Below, in pieces: positions 10,083 to 21,403 of a stretch of DNA of 64,000 nt. Under the pieces are notes generated by a model. The model did no database searches. It had not been told where the DNA came from and worked only from the letters and a program-made list of their open reading frames with translations. Numbering within the stretch: position 1 is the stretch's first letter; each line of letters opens with the position of its first letter. The stretch is taken from NCBI GenBank assembly GCA_025201805.1, contig MU619266.1, positions 210,381 to 274,380 of the forward strand, in the 5' to 3' direction. The translations under genes and the position numbers were made by a program. This DNA is from Parasitella parasitica (Eukaryota; Mucoromycota; Mucoromycetes; Mucorales; Mucoraceae).

Positions 10083-11863
10083 ATGGATCGAACCGACAAT
10101 GATTCAAAATGGGAATTTGATATGCCTCAATTCTGGGATTTTACAGACTCCATTCCTCAAAAGAGGCCAGATGAACGATGGTTTTGTATGTATGATCTGT
10201 TTTGATTGAATCTACTGCTTCTAAAGCTTTCAATACAGGCCAAGCAAACATCTCAGGTCCCTCCTTTCCTGAACGTAAAAAGAGAAGAGCCCTTCGAGTT
10301 CATAAAAAGCCTGCTGCTGAGTCGCAGATGGCAGCTGAAAAACCCCCTGTGTCTGAAAAGCCAACGAGCAATGTATTCGACCGATTGTCAAGACTGAGCA
10401 CAATATCATTTGCTAACAAGACACAACACAGCTCTAATGAAAAAGAAAAAAGACCGTTAAAGCAGCACGTCTTTCCACCAAAATCGCAACAACACACTGC
10501 TTATGTATCGACGCAAGAACACGAACAATACCAATTAGATGAGGATATGCTCAAAGAATCCGTTGCTGAAAGAATTTCTCGCATTGAAAAGGATATATTC
10601 TCAAAGAAAGACATTCCGCTCAAAAGAAAGATCAGCAGCTCTGCGCCACTTCAGCAAAAGAAAATGCAAAAAACCATTAGCGTCCAGCATGGTACAGAAC
10701 ACACATATCTCCATCGTCCGCCATCGCCAACTGGAGAATCAAGCTCTATCTCTGCAAAACTACATTCAGGATACCCTTCTACAGAAGAAAGACCTTCTCA
10801 ACCCATAAAGGAACAGCCATCATTGCCTGTATCAAATCGCATATCATTACTAAACGAACTGCAGAATTCACGCTGGCCATCACCAACCCAGTCTAAACAG
10901 GCACTTGAATCACCAGCAGCAGAAGAGCGAGAAGATGAAATACCTTACCAAATTCCATTAGATCTCATACCAGTTGTATCTACACGCAGATCATTATATG
11001 CCGAATTGGAAGATTCTCAGCGACAGTCGCCTAGTTATCAATCCAAAGAAATGCACTTGTCACCCTATCACCATCCTCAACCTCCACCTGTGTCCTCTAT
11101 CGCTGAGGCTCAAGAAAATAAGGAAAATGAGGATACATCTACACATGATTTCTTCAACGACCTGTTGAAGTCCAAGCAGCAAAGAAATGATCTACAAAAA
11201 GAAACTACTAGCAACTTCTTTACCGATCTTTTGACATCTAACAAACAACGTTACCAAAATCGTCCTCTTCGCTCCTCTGTAAATGAAAATCGAGATAAAA
11301 AGGAGGCTACTCATGAAGAGGAAAAGGAAGCTACTACCCAGGATTTCTTTGACAATCTTTTGGTATCCACCAAACAGAGAAACAACAATCGTGCTCCACT
11401 ATCCCCAATAAATGACGAGCAAACTACTACGAATAACTTGTTAAGCAATTCCCAGGAGACCAACCAAGAAGGAAATGAAAGCCATCGTTATGAATCCTCT
11501 CTTATTCCAGATGAAATCCAACAACAAAATGCAGAGAGGCAAGCTGTGCCATCCCGCCTTACTCAAGTTGATAGTCAAGCCAATCCAGCACGGCCAACTC
11601 AAACTCATAGAGAAACACTACTAGCAATTCCACCTGGTGGTATCCCGTCTACTTCAATTCAAGTTTATAGAGATGAGCCAGCAACAATGCAAATTAGAAA
11701 AAATTATTACAGTTTAGATGACCCGCACTTGGTTGATGAAACGGTTCAAAGAGCTAGAAAGTTGCTCAAAGCCTCGAGAGAGCGAACTCAAAAATGGTTG
11801 AAGGAATTGTCTGTGAACCAACCTTTGAGAGCGTCCCAAAACATCGAAAAATTGAAAAAATAA
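10083..11863 (+). CDS. TPX2-like spindle protein with three internal DFF-DLL-KQR repeats
   Basis: Two exons (10083-10185 and 10239-11863) give 575 residues. The N-terminus contains FDMPQFWDFTDS followed about 15 residues later by ERWFCQANI. This spacing of 'YDAP..F.(D/N)F' and '..WF..+AN' is that of the Aurora-A-binding segment of TPX2. The rest is mostly disordered, rich in Ser, Gln, Pro and Lys. Near residues 320-430 three copies of a motif recur: HDFFNDLLKSKQQR, SNFFTDLLTSNKQR and QDFFDNLLVSTKQR. The C-terminal 50 residues are basic and helical (VQRARKLLKASRERTQKWLKEL). A role in spindle assembly or Aurora kinase activation is inferred from the N-terminal motif alone; the conserved TPX2 C-terminal domain was not recognised. 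The first exon is missed if translation is begun in exon 2. Confidence 0.6.
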
Positions 11864-12777
11864 ACAAATTACATAGGTTTTTTTTCTTTTTTTCTTTTTT
11901 TCTTTTTCCAAAGGTATGTTTGCGCAAAGTGGTTGGTTTCGGCGAACAAAGACTTTGATTTTTTGACAAAACGCATTCCGTATAACGCTGTGTTGCATTA
12001 ATTGATCCCCTTTGATTGAAGAAGCAGAAAAACATCGGTTTAAGGTCCGACAGACGATATGAACGAAAAATGGGGGGGGGGGTTTTAGGTCATTTCGTTA
12101 GATTATTGTAAAATACACCATCTAAACATGCTTTGAACATTAGTTAAACTTTATAGAGCGAGCGATTCTGAATCCAAAAGTATATCGCACTATGTATATA
12201 GGCACTAAAAATTTGATTTAATTCACGAAATTCCAAAAATCAAATATTTGATTGAAAGTCAATTCTATACATCAACAAAAGCTCATCTAATTACCTAATG
12301 TGATTTTTTAGACATTTCTGATTACTTTTCACCACTATATATCATAACAAAAATCTTTGTTTCCAAGCTCAAATAATCGAATATCGAAAAATCGACAAAT
12401 TTTCCTACTACCCTCTCGTGAAAAAAAAAAAGAGCAGTTGCAGAAACCAAGTACGGGGTTATGAGAAATGTCTCTACATGGTCCTGCGCTCACAAAATGC
12501 TAAAAAAAACCTTGTGAATAGTCCTCTTGGAAACACAGATTTTAGTGCCAACTTTTAGTTTCAAAGAATACTTTAGCATCTAATTGCTAAAAGGTATTGG
12601 TTGTGGTTGAATACTACTCCCGTAGCATAGTAGTACTCTATCCTGTATGGGCAAATCAATGCAAGAAGAGGTTAAACAAGATGACCGCTTTTCATTATCA
12701 CTAACGCCACTCAAAATTTGATTGAAAAATTAGAAATCTCCAAAACACATTCTCGCTACACTCAATACATCACAAAG
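11864..12777. other. Intergenic region, nothing recognised
   Basis: AT-rich DNA with a run of 11 G at about 12072 and long T tracts just after the previous stop codon (likely part of its 3' UTR). No gene seen. Confidence 0.4.
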
Positions 12778-15700
12778 ATGGTCAAGAAGGTAGTCGACTC
12801 TCGTGTGCATACACTCATCAAAAACTGTGTCCAAACCAAGCACAGATCTTTCTTTGTTGTTGTTGGTGACAGGGGAAAAGATCAGGTAACCACTCGAATG
12901 GGTTATTTTTGTCGACCCAAATCTAATGAATGATTTTTGATCTAGATTGTCAACCTTCATTGGCTTTTATCGCAAGCCCAAGTTACTTCTCGTCCATCTG
13001 TTTTATGGTGCTATAAAAAGGAGCTTGGTTTTACAAGGTAAGCAATTGAATTCACCATCCATGGAGCTCTGCTTGTGGGTTTTTTTTCTCTCTCTCTCTC
13101 TTTCTTTTCTGACAAGCTTATTATAGCCATCGCAAGAAGCGTGAAAACAAAATAAAAAATGACATCAAACGAGGTGTAAGAGATGTCAACAAAGAGGATC
13201 CGTTTGAACTGTTCATCACTGTGACAAATATTCGTTACGCTTACTACAAGGAAACCCAAAATATTCTCGGTAATACGTATGGCATGTGCGTTTTGCAGGA
13301 TTTTGAGGCCATCACACCCAACACTTTAGCTCGTACTATCGAAACCGTCGAAGGGGGAGGTATGGTTGTACTCTTATTGAAGAGTATGAACTCTCTTAAA
13401 CAACTCTATACCATGACCATGGTAAGTTTTCATACTATAGACAAGCTTTTTTTTTTTTTTTAATGCTGATGTTTGAATTGTGTGTGTGTGTGTGTGTTTT
13501 TTTGTACAGGATGTCCATTCCAGATACAGAACTGAAGCGCATAGTGATATCATTGCACGTTTCAATGAACGTTTCATACTGTCGCTCGGATCATGCGAGA
13601 CATGTTTAGTTGTAGATGATGAATTGAATGTGCTGCCTATCAGTGCAGGAAAAAACGTGAAGCCCTTGGCCATCAAGCAATCTGACGAGAAATCTGCCGA
13701 AGAAATCGAGCTTGCAGAGTTAAAGGATTCATTAACTGACACCGAGCCTGTCGGATCCCTTGTCAAATGTACTCGCACAATCGATCAGGCCAAGGCCGTC
13801 TTGACGTTCATCGAGGCCATATCCGAAAAATCCCTCCGTAGTACCGTTACATTGACAGCTTCTCGTGGTCGCGGTAAATCTGCTGCACTCGGTATTGCTA
13901 TGGCATCTGCAGTTGCCTATGGCTATTCCAACATTTTTGTTACCTCCCCCAGCCCAGAGAATTTGAAGACTCTGTTTGAGTTTGTGTTCAAGACTTTCGA
14001 TGCCCTTGGCTACGAAGAGCATTTGGATTATGATATTGTTCAGTCCACCAACCCTGAATTCAATAAGGCTATTGTTCGTGTGAATATCTTTAAGCAACAT
14101 CGCCAAACTATTCAGTATATCCAGCCCCAAGACGCCCATGTGCTTGGTCAGGCTGAACTGGTCGTTATCGATGAAGCTGCTGCTATTCCTTTACCTTTGG
14201 TTCGCAAACTGCTGGGCCCTTATCTTGTCTTTATGGCCTCCACCATTAACGGTTACGAAGGCACAGGTCGTTCGCTTTCTCTTAAACTGATTCAGCAATT
14301 GCGTGAGCAATCTCGTGGATTTGTTGGTAAGAATAGCAATGGCGATGCTGAGGGAGTCGTCGTAAATCGTGATCCCCAAGCCAAGAAGGTGGAGGGCACT
14401 GATGCCTCTCTGAGCGGGCGAACACTGAAGGAAGTCAAGCTCGAAGAACCCATTCGTTATGCTCCTAATGATCCTGTTGAAAAGTGGTTAAACAAGGTGC
14501 TCTGTCTAGATGCCACTGTTGTCTCCAAGAACATTCAAGGCTGTCCTCACCCTTCAGAATGCGAGCTCTACTATGTCAACCGCGATACACTCTTTTCTTA
14601 CCATCCTGTTTCCGAGACATTCTTGCAGCGTATGATGTCTCTTTACGTTGCTAGTCATTATAAGAACTCGCCCAATGATCTGCAGCTGATGAGTGATGCT
14701 CCTGCTCACCACTTGTTTGTTTTGCTTCCTCCCGTGGGCGCCAATACCAGCAGTTTGCCCGATCCTTTGGTTGTTGTGCAGGTGTGTCTTGAAGGTGAAA
14801 TCTCTCGCCAGAGCGTTGTCAACTCCCTCGCTCGTGGCCAGCGTCCCTCTGGTGATATGATCCCCTGGCTCATCTCTCAGCAGTATCAGGATGACGATTT
14901 TGCTAGTCTTTCTGGTGCGCGTGTTGTCCGTATTGCTACACATCCTGATTACGCCAAGATGGGTTACGGTTCTAGAGCGCTTGAACTGTTGACCGATTTC
15001 TATCAAGGAAAATCAAACGACCTAAGTGAAAGCAACAGCCCTGACGATGAGTCCCTTCCTCATGTCGAGGACTATGAGTTTGATAAAGTCGACATCAAGA
15101 CGGATCAAGTCAATGTGCGTGATCCTCGCAAGATGCCTCCTTTGCTTACCAAGTTGAGCGAAAAACGTGCACAGCGCCTTGACTACGTTGGTGTCTCGTA
15201 TGGTCTTACCCCTGCTCTTCACAAGTTTTGGAAGCGTGCTGGCTTTGTTCCTCTGTATATGCGCCAAACTGCTAACGACCTTACTGGCGAGCATACGTGT
15301 GTGATGATTAAGGCCCTGACAGACACTGAAGATTCCCGCGTTGCTAATGCGGCCTGGCTCGATGCTTTTGCTCGCGATTTCTGTAAGCGTTTCCTTAACC
15401 TCCTGTCTTATAGTTTCCGTGAGTTCACCGCTGTCAATGCTCTTAGCATCATTGATGCAGCCAAGAATGGTCAAGATAGCCAGGGAGAGGGTGGCCGCGA
15501 TCTCAACAAGAACTCGCTTAGCCTCTTCTTTACACCTTACGACTTGAAACGTCTGGACTCTTACTCTAACAACATGCTTGATTACCATGTTATCATTGAT
15601 ATGATTCCTACTATTGCAGAGCTCTACTTTAGAGGTGAGATGCCAGCCGATATCAAGCTTTCTGGTGTGCAGAGTGCTATTTTGCTCGGCGTTGGCCTTC

Positions 15701-16245
15701 AACGTAAATCCATTGATCAGCTTCAGAGCGAACTCTCTTTGGCTGGCAATCAAGTGCTTGCTCTCTTTGTCAAGATCATCAGAAAAATGTCCCAGTACTT
15801 TGCCAAGGTGGAGGCCAAGGCTCACGAGGAGGAGAAGCCAGTGGCGTCTGCTCCCAGCGCCGAAACGAGCCAAGAAGCTACCGGCAAGCGCGATGCCACT
15901 GATGACGATGCATGGAGACCTTTGAAGGAAAACATTGAGGCTGACTTGGAGAAAGCCGGCGATGAGGTAATGGACGAGCTGAAGGCCAAGCAAAGGGAAC
16001 TCATTGATTCTCTTGATTTAACCAAATACGCAATTGGCGGCAAAGAGGAAGACTGGACTTCTGCAGAAGATAGAGTCAAAGCACTTGCGTCAGGCAAGAA
16101 TGGTGCTTTAAGTTCTGTTGTGAGTATCAAGAATGAGAATTCGTCAAAAAAGAGAAAGACCGAAAGCGCAAAGCAAATGTCTGAAAAAGAAAAGAACCGT
16201 AGTAATGGCAAGATGAAGCTGTCAAAAAAGGCCAAGCGTTCATAG
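12778..16245 (+). CDS. KRE33: RNA cytidine acetyltransferase Kre33/NAT10
   Basis: Four exons (12778-12885, 12946-13037, 13127-13421, 13510-16245) give 1076 residues, close to yeast Kre33 and human NAT10. The start MVKKVVDSRVHTLIKNCVQ matches the usual N-terminus; an in-frame upstream frame was not used. Visible domains in order: TmcA-like N-terminal domain, RecA-like helicase with Walker A GRGKSAALG (about residue 285) and VIDEAAAIPLPLV, GNAT acetyltransferase core with VRIATHPDYAKMGYGSRAL (about residue 640), a tRNA/RNA-binding C-terminal part, and a Lys/Ser-rich tail with nuclear and nucleolar signals. The enzyme makes N4-acetylcytidine in 18S rRNA and in Ser/Leu tRNAs using ATP and acetyl-CoA, and is required for small-subunit biogenesis. 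Codon use in the large exon is visibly more C/G-ending than in its neighbours, as expected for high expression. Confidence 0.95.
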
Positions 16246-16410
16246 ACTAACCCTCCCCCCCTCCCCCTTTTTTTTTATTTGTAATAAATTTTATATAGCA
16301 CATGCATACTCACTCGACATTCATTGATTTCATGGCGCAAGATGTGTATATAAATATACAATTGCTGTATTTTACACTACATGAATTGCACAACCTAAGT
16401 ATTTACTCGC

Positions 16411-16935
16411 TCAGGGTCTTTCCGTACTGGCTGTGGAAAAGGCCAAGTGCTTTTATCAGGACGACATGGAGCCTGACAATGATTAGTTTGCGTTTTCTGC
16501 CATGTACGAGGATGGTATTCATCCGGCATCAAGAATAGCACAACCAACACTTGGCTCAACACAAGAAATCCATGCTGAGGTATCGCAATTCAGTGGTTAC
16601 ATTTGCCATGAAGCGAGATAGGGACTCAAAATGCAGTGTATAGTACGACCCTCATGGAAAGATCGATGTTAATGTTGACCTTTCAAAGCATGATGGCGAG
16701 AATTTGGTGGAAAGTGTTGTGGGAAATGGCCAAAATACACGCTGCTGCTGGTGCTCGTTAAATCCACGTTTTGCAACATTCAATTGATTTTTTTTTTATT
16801 TTATTTTTTTTGGAATTTGCTACCAATGAAGAACCCTTTGTAGATATTCCAAGACTCTTGACATGGATTAACCATGTCCGCAGTCAGGGAGCATCGACAC
16901 CTTCCTCTGGCCATCAAATGGCTTCGTGGTAAGCG
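16411..16935 (+). pseudogene. Possible decayed gene of unknown function
   Basis: On the plus strand, segments such as VEKAKCFYQDDMEPDND, FAFSAMYEDGIHPASR, GSTQEIHAEVSQFSGYI and, after a gap and frame change, EEPFVDIPRLLTWINHV look like real protein rather than random translation, but they are broken by in-frame stops (for example after DMEPDND and after GYICHEAR) and shifts in frame. No start or consistent splicing pattern could be built. I do not recognise the family. It could also be a gene with several introns that I failed to resolve. Confidence 0.3.
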
Positions 16936-17828
16936 CTATATCATAACCCATCTTCGACACGCAACTCACGGTTTATTGTCGCATGTGTGGAATAGCCCAT
17001 AACTTTTTGCTACAAAACTAACTAGAGACACTTGGAATGTTGGCAATTTGCCCGTCGCAGATTCGTCTTTATATCCTTCTTCCTTGGGTGTCAACCCAAC
17101 GTTGACAACCTAAGCAATGGCAATTCATGCATCTCATCATATTGCAGCTTCTTTTGCTGGCCATCCAAATATTCCAGCAAAAACCTAACGTACTTGACAT
17201 GAATTCCTTTACAAAATATACTTCCTTGCAGTCATTGGGTCTTTGTAGAGCTTTTCCATGAGCCTGCAAAATCAACAAATTATAGCTGTTATGCGTTTAG
17301 AACGGATAACAGTATCAAACGACTCTATCTGAGAGAAGCTGGACGCCGTTGTCTAAGCTCATTCTTCTCAACAAAGAAAAAGAGGAGCGAACCCCTCTCT
17401 TTGCTTGCTGGCGAGCAAAATGAATATCCCTTTTGTTTACTCATGAAGGAAAGTTGTTTTCATGTTTTGGGAAGCCATAAAAAAAACTAGATTACTCTCT
17501 GAAAAGTTATCGCATCTGTTTCTTTATTCACATGCGTATGCACAATTGGTTTTTAATTATCGTAAACTTGTATATAAAAAAGGATCTATGGCTACTACTA
17601 TTACGGCAGTACAAAAATGACTATTTCAAGCTTGCTCAAATGTAGGACTTGCTGATCAAACACTTGAGAAAATTGATTGCAATAATATCATAAAAGATTT
17701 TGCCAGAAACTTTTTGGGTCGTTTACTACCTGTTTCAAAGTCATCTGCTAATAACTTACTAATTCAAGTTACAAAGCAAAATGGGACGACCTGCAAATTA
17801 CACGAGCATTTGTCATCTTTGCAATGCA

Positions 17829-17836
17829 TATAAATA
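17829..17836 (+). promoter_or_regulatory. TATA box of the COG0523 GTPase gene
   Basis: TATAAATA, 52 bp before the ATG, followed by a poly-T tract. Confidence 0.5.
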
Positions 17837-17887
17837 CTTGCGATTTTTTTTTTTTTTAATGAAAATTCCTAAAAACTTTCATCAACA

Positions 17888-19032
17888 ATGACCAGCCGCA
17901 TCCCAGTTACAATCATCACAGGGTTCTTGGGCTCTGGAAAAACAACACTCTTGAATCAAATCTTGGATGAAAACCATCAATCATCAAGTAACAAAAAACT
18001 TCGTATTGCTGTTATTGAGAACGAATTTGCAGCAGCTTTTGGTATTGAAAATGAGATATTACATCGAGATAAAATTGAAGACGTGCAGAACCTATACGAA
18101 TTTGGAATGTAGGTATACCAACTACATGTGCAATCTATTAGTCAAATTGTGCTAACAAAAATGATAATTAAAGGGGCTGTGTATGCTGCTCTTCAAGTGG
18201 TGAGTTGATTAATGCCCTTGTCGAGATTGCTATGCGTAATGAGCATGAACCAGAAGATAAACGTATTCAGCATGTTGTCTTGGAAACCACTGGGTTAGCG
18301 GATCCCACGCCAATTTTACAGCTTATTGCCCAAGGTGCAGATAGAAAGGGAACAGATGATATTGTTCAAAACTATTACATCGATGGCATTGTGACATTAT
18401 TAGACAGCAAGCATTTCCACCAAAACTTGGCATCGTTATCAACATCATCATCGTCTACTTACAAGAATGAGCTACTGGCCCAGATATTTACAACGGATTC
18501 AATCATCTTGAACAAAGTCGATTTACTGACAAACAAACAAGACGATATCGAGAGCATCATAAAATTCATACGTCAACACAATACAACTGCCAAAATTTTC
18601 ACTGCCTCATTCGCCAAGGTGCCGATTGCAGAAGCTATATTCAATTTAAGGCCTGACAGAAGCCCTCAGGATACTATTGGCATGATACAATCCCAAGCAA
18701 ACAAAGAAGCGCAAAAGAAACATGATCCCTCTATCGAACAGACAATGTTGCTTGCGCCTGGATTTGTGGATCTCTCAGGCGTACAAGATTTTATCAAAGA
18801 CACAACATCGAAAGGAAATATTTATAGAGTAAAGGGTGTGTTGGCATTGAAACAAAATCCTGACATCAAATTTGTCGTGCAAGGCGTCAACAACGACCAA
18901 TTAAGCATCACAGAGCACGGCCCATGGCTTCCTGAAGAAGTGCAGGAGAGTAGGATTACTCTGATCGGGAAAAATGTGATGGAACAGTGCAATCAGCTCG
19001 AACAAGAATTCAAAAAGCATTTATTAAAATAA
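17888..19032 (+). CDS. COG0523 (CobW/Zng1-family) metallochaperone GTPase
   Basis: Two exons (17888-18108 and 18174-19032) give 359 residues. The G domain begins at once: Walker A TGFLGSGKTTLLNQIL at residues 11-26, the metal-binding motif GCVCC at about 75-79 (created across the splice junction as M|GCVCC), the switch region VVLETTGLADPTP, and the guanine-specificity motif NKVD. A CobW C-terminal domain follows (GNIYRVKGVLAL, FVVQGV). These GTPases deliver zinc or other metals to client enzymes; eukaryotic Zng1 activates methionine aminopeptidase 1. The N-terminal client-docking extension of Zng1 is absent here, so this is nearer the bacterial YjiA/YeiR style and its client is unknown. No His-rich metal loop is seen. 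Its stop codon is 5 bp from that of the convergent ferric reductase gene. Confidence 0.88.
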
Positions 19033-19037
19033 ACAAA

Positions 19038-20904
19038 TTATAATTCAAATCTCTCTTTTCTAATAGCCCACGAGTATTTCAGGCAGAGATTGTTTAATTT
19101 TACAATAGTGTCTTCATGAGCACAGACGCCTACAACAGTTGCATTATCTACTTGTTTTAATTCTTGAAATATATCGTTGTAATTAGGTCGACAGGACGCT
19201 TTAAACTTGATGCAGGTGAGATTACTGGGTATAGTGTAGTTCTCTTCAGGATCGGATAATCCTGTGATGAAGATCCTACAGTTGAAATCTATTTGCAATG
19301 AATCTGAAAAATGTTTGAACTCTTGTTCGAACGCATAAAATGTATCTGAATTTTTTTTTTAAAGCAATGCTTAGTATGGAAATATTATCTCCTAATGCAA
19401 AGTTACCTATAGAATGAATGCTCCAAATCAAATTGACTAATTGTGTTTTGATAGCATGCTGCTTTTGTTCTATGTATTGCAAGACAGATATCCAAGGCGT
19501 GATACCCATGCCTTCTGCAACCAATACTAGTGACTCAAAATCCCCAAACTCTGCTTCTAAGCTCGCTACGAATGGTCTACCTAGAGGTTTGCTGATGCGT
19601 GCTTTGATGGTTTTTGCCCCTGACTGAGCCAAATCGTACAATGGCTTAGTTTGATTTCCTGTCGCTTTGATGTAGAACGTAAAGTATTGACTATCCACAG
19701 GTCTAATGAGCGATTCCTCAACGGACACACCCGCCATATCTTCGTCTTGTTCATGCTCCTTTGAAGCATCGTTTCCATCTAACCTACAGATCGAAAATGG
19801 ATGTGCATTTATGGCGGCCGCCAATGGAGATGGCGATAGTGAAATGAAAGCAAACTGCCCTGGAATCAATCCGGCGCTGCCCACAGGGTATGGTATATTG
19901 CATTTTACTTTGATGATATCTCCAGGTAGGGCTTCTGCCATCAACATATCGGTTCTATAGGACTTGTCCAGTTGATCCATCACCCAAAATAAAAGCACTG
20001 CAACATAAAAGAGGTAAAACGACCAGTGGTGAAAACACCCGCACAATACCAATACTGCAAAAGCCGCTAAATGTGAGATGCGAAATAATCTGTACGAGAC
20101 GAGTCGAACAAGCGGGTGCGAACCAAACAATAGCAAAAACATGGCGCTCAACATCAATGTTCCTGTCGTATGTCGCACATTTGACGTGAACGTGGCTAGT
20201 ATGCTGCGTTCTTGTTTGCTGTAATTGTACTGAATCTGATAAGATGCATGATACAATACTTGACCGAAAGCTATGCGCCCAAACCAAACATGCCAGCGGA
20301 TTGTCTCGTTGATCTCGAAAAAGTGCCGTTGAATCAGCGATAATTTGGCTGATAGCAGTACAGAAAAAGCAATATTGGTTACTGCAAGTTGTGCAGCCCG
20401 ATTACTTTGCAACTGTATTTCCACGTGAGGGGTCTCGAACTCTCCATAGAGATCTTTCTCAGACGCTGTGGCATTGGCAGCACCAGACAGCATATACACA
20501 TTGAGAAAGATGACAGATGCTATCTTGAGTATATCGATCAAAGAAATGGTGATCCAGGAGAAAGGACGTCTTTCGTATCTAAGCAAACGCTGCCACCTAC
20601 TAATTTTCCACGACCAGGACAGACCTAGCAGTTTAGATCTCCTGTATCTTGCCTTTTGAATCCAAGAGCGAGCAAGCAGAGCTAGATTGCAAATGGTGAG
20701 GATAGCAATGTATTTTAGCAGGGTTGTATTGTCTCGTTGAAAATGCTGCTCCTCATCGACGGAAGGGGTTTGGTATATCGTAACAAGGGCAAGATATGAA
20801 TTTAACTGTAACAAGATGCCTGCAATAAACAGAGTAATCACACAATAGGCTAGTATCCTTTTGAACATGACCGTAAAAGTGTTATCAGGGACATGTAAAT
20901 CCAA
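19038..20904 (-). CDS. Ferric-reductase-type transmembrane FAD/NADPH oxidoreductase
   Basis: Two exons (20904-19407 and 19345-19038) give 601 residues. About seven hydrophobic segments span residues 10-330. The ferric reductase core carries paired histidines for two haems in HVWFGRIAFGQVLYHASYQ and in RISHLAAFAVLVLCGCFHHW. The FAD-binding domain has HPFSICR (the HPFT-type motif) and PGQFAFISLSPSPL; the NAD(P)H domain has VLVAEGMGITPWISVLQY. The C-terminal exon completes the nucleotide-binding domain and ends RKERFEL. Family members reduce Fe(III)/Cu(II) at the plasma or vacuolar membrane, or make superoxide (NOX); with no EF hands and this length, a Fre/Aim14-like reductase is likelier. The last intron is a GTAACT-type donor and a CAG acceptor. 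It converges on the metallochaperone gene with 5 bp between stops. Confidence 0.88.
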
Positions 20905-21403
20905 GATAAAGAGAAAAAGAAAAGAGAGTGAAAGTGAGAGAGTGAAATGAGAAGAAGGTTCAAAACTACTTTTTTGTTAATCGGGCAAAAGGTCAATGAT
21001 ACGGCCTGTTGCTGCTGTTCGACCATTTCTCCGCTAATTTATACATCACCCTTAGCCAAGCAAGTCAAGTAATTGATGTGGGGACTGATACGTAGTTTTT
21101 TTTTTGTATGAAATAGGGGACTGATACGTAGTGAGCCTATTACTCATGCAAGAGATATAATGTATGTCTATACACTGTAGATATAATTTCCAAGATAGTA
21201 TTATGCAAAAGTGATTATAATCGCTACGTAAGACATGCAAACTTGAACGCTGTTGGTTATACTATTACAGAAGGGAAAACTATGCTACAGCTGTTTATTT
21301 TTATCATGTACAATCAAAATAAAACAAGTGTCTCGAAAATGCTTTTGCAGGTATATATGGATAAAAGCACATCAAAGACGAATAAATAAATAATACAATG
21401 GAT
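20905..21403. other. Intergenic region, nothing recognised
   Basis: Promoter side of the ferric reductase gene and 3' flank of the serine dehydratase gene. A short direct repeat (GGGGACTGATACGTAGT) occurs twice, near 21079 and 21116, separated by about 20 bp with a poly-T run. Confidence 0.4.

Larger units (their letters stand above)
16246..17887. other. Intergenic region with decayed protein-like segments
   Basis: A pyrimidine tract follows the Kre33 stop. Between about 16410 and 17270 several protein-like segments alternate with stops (listed separately). The rest up to 17887 shows no gene; the TATA box of the next gene is at 17829. Confidence 0.35.

Noticed and set aside
15022-15993. A 323-codon minus-strand frame antisense to the Kre33/NAT10 exon
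   Set aside because: It mirrors the highly biased codon use of the real gene on the other strand and shows no domain; several similar shadows exist over TRAPPC11, VTC4 and the BTB gene.
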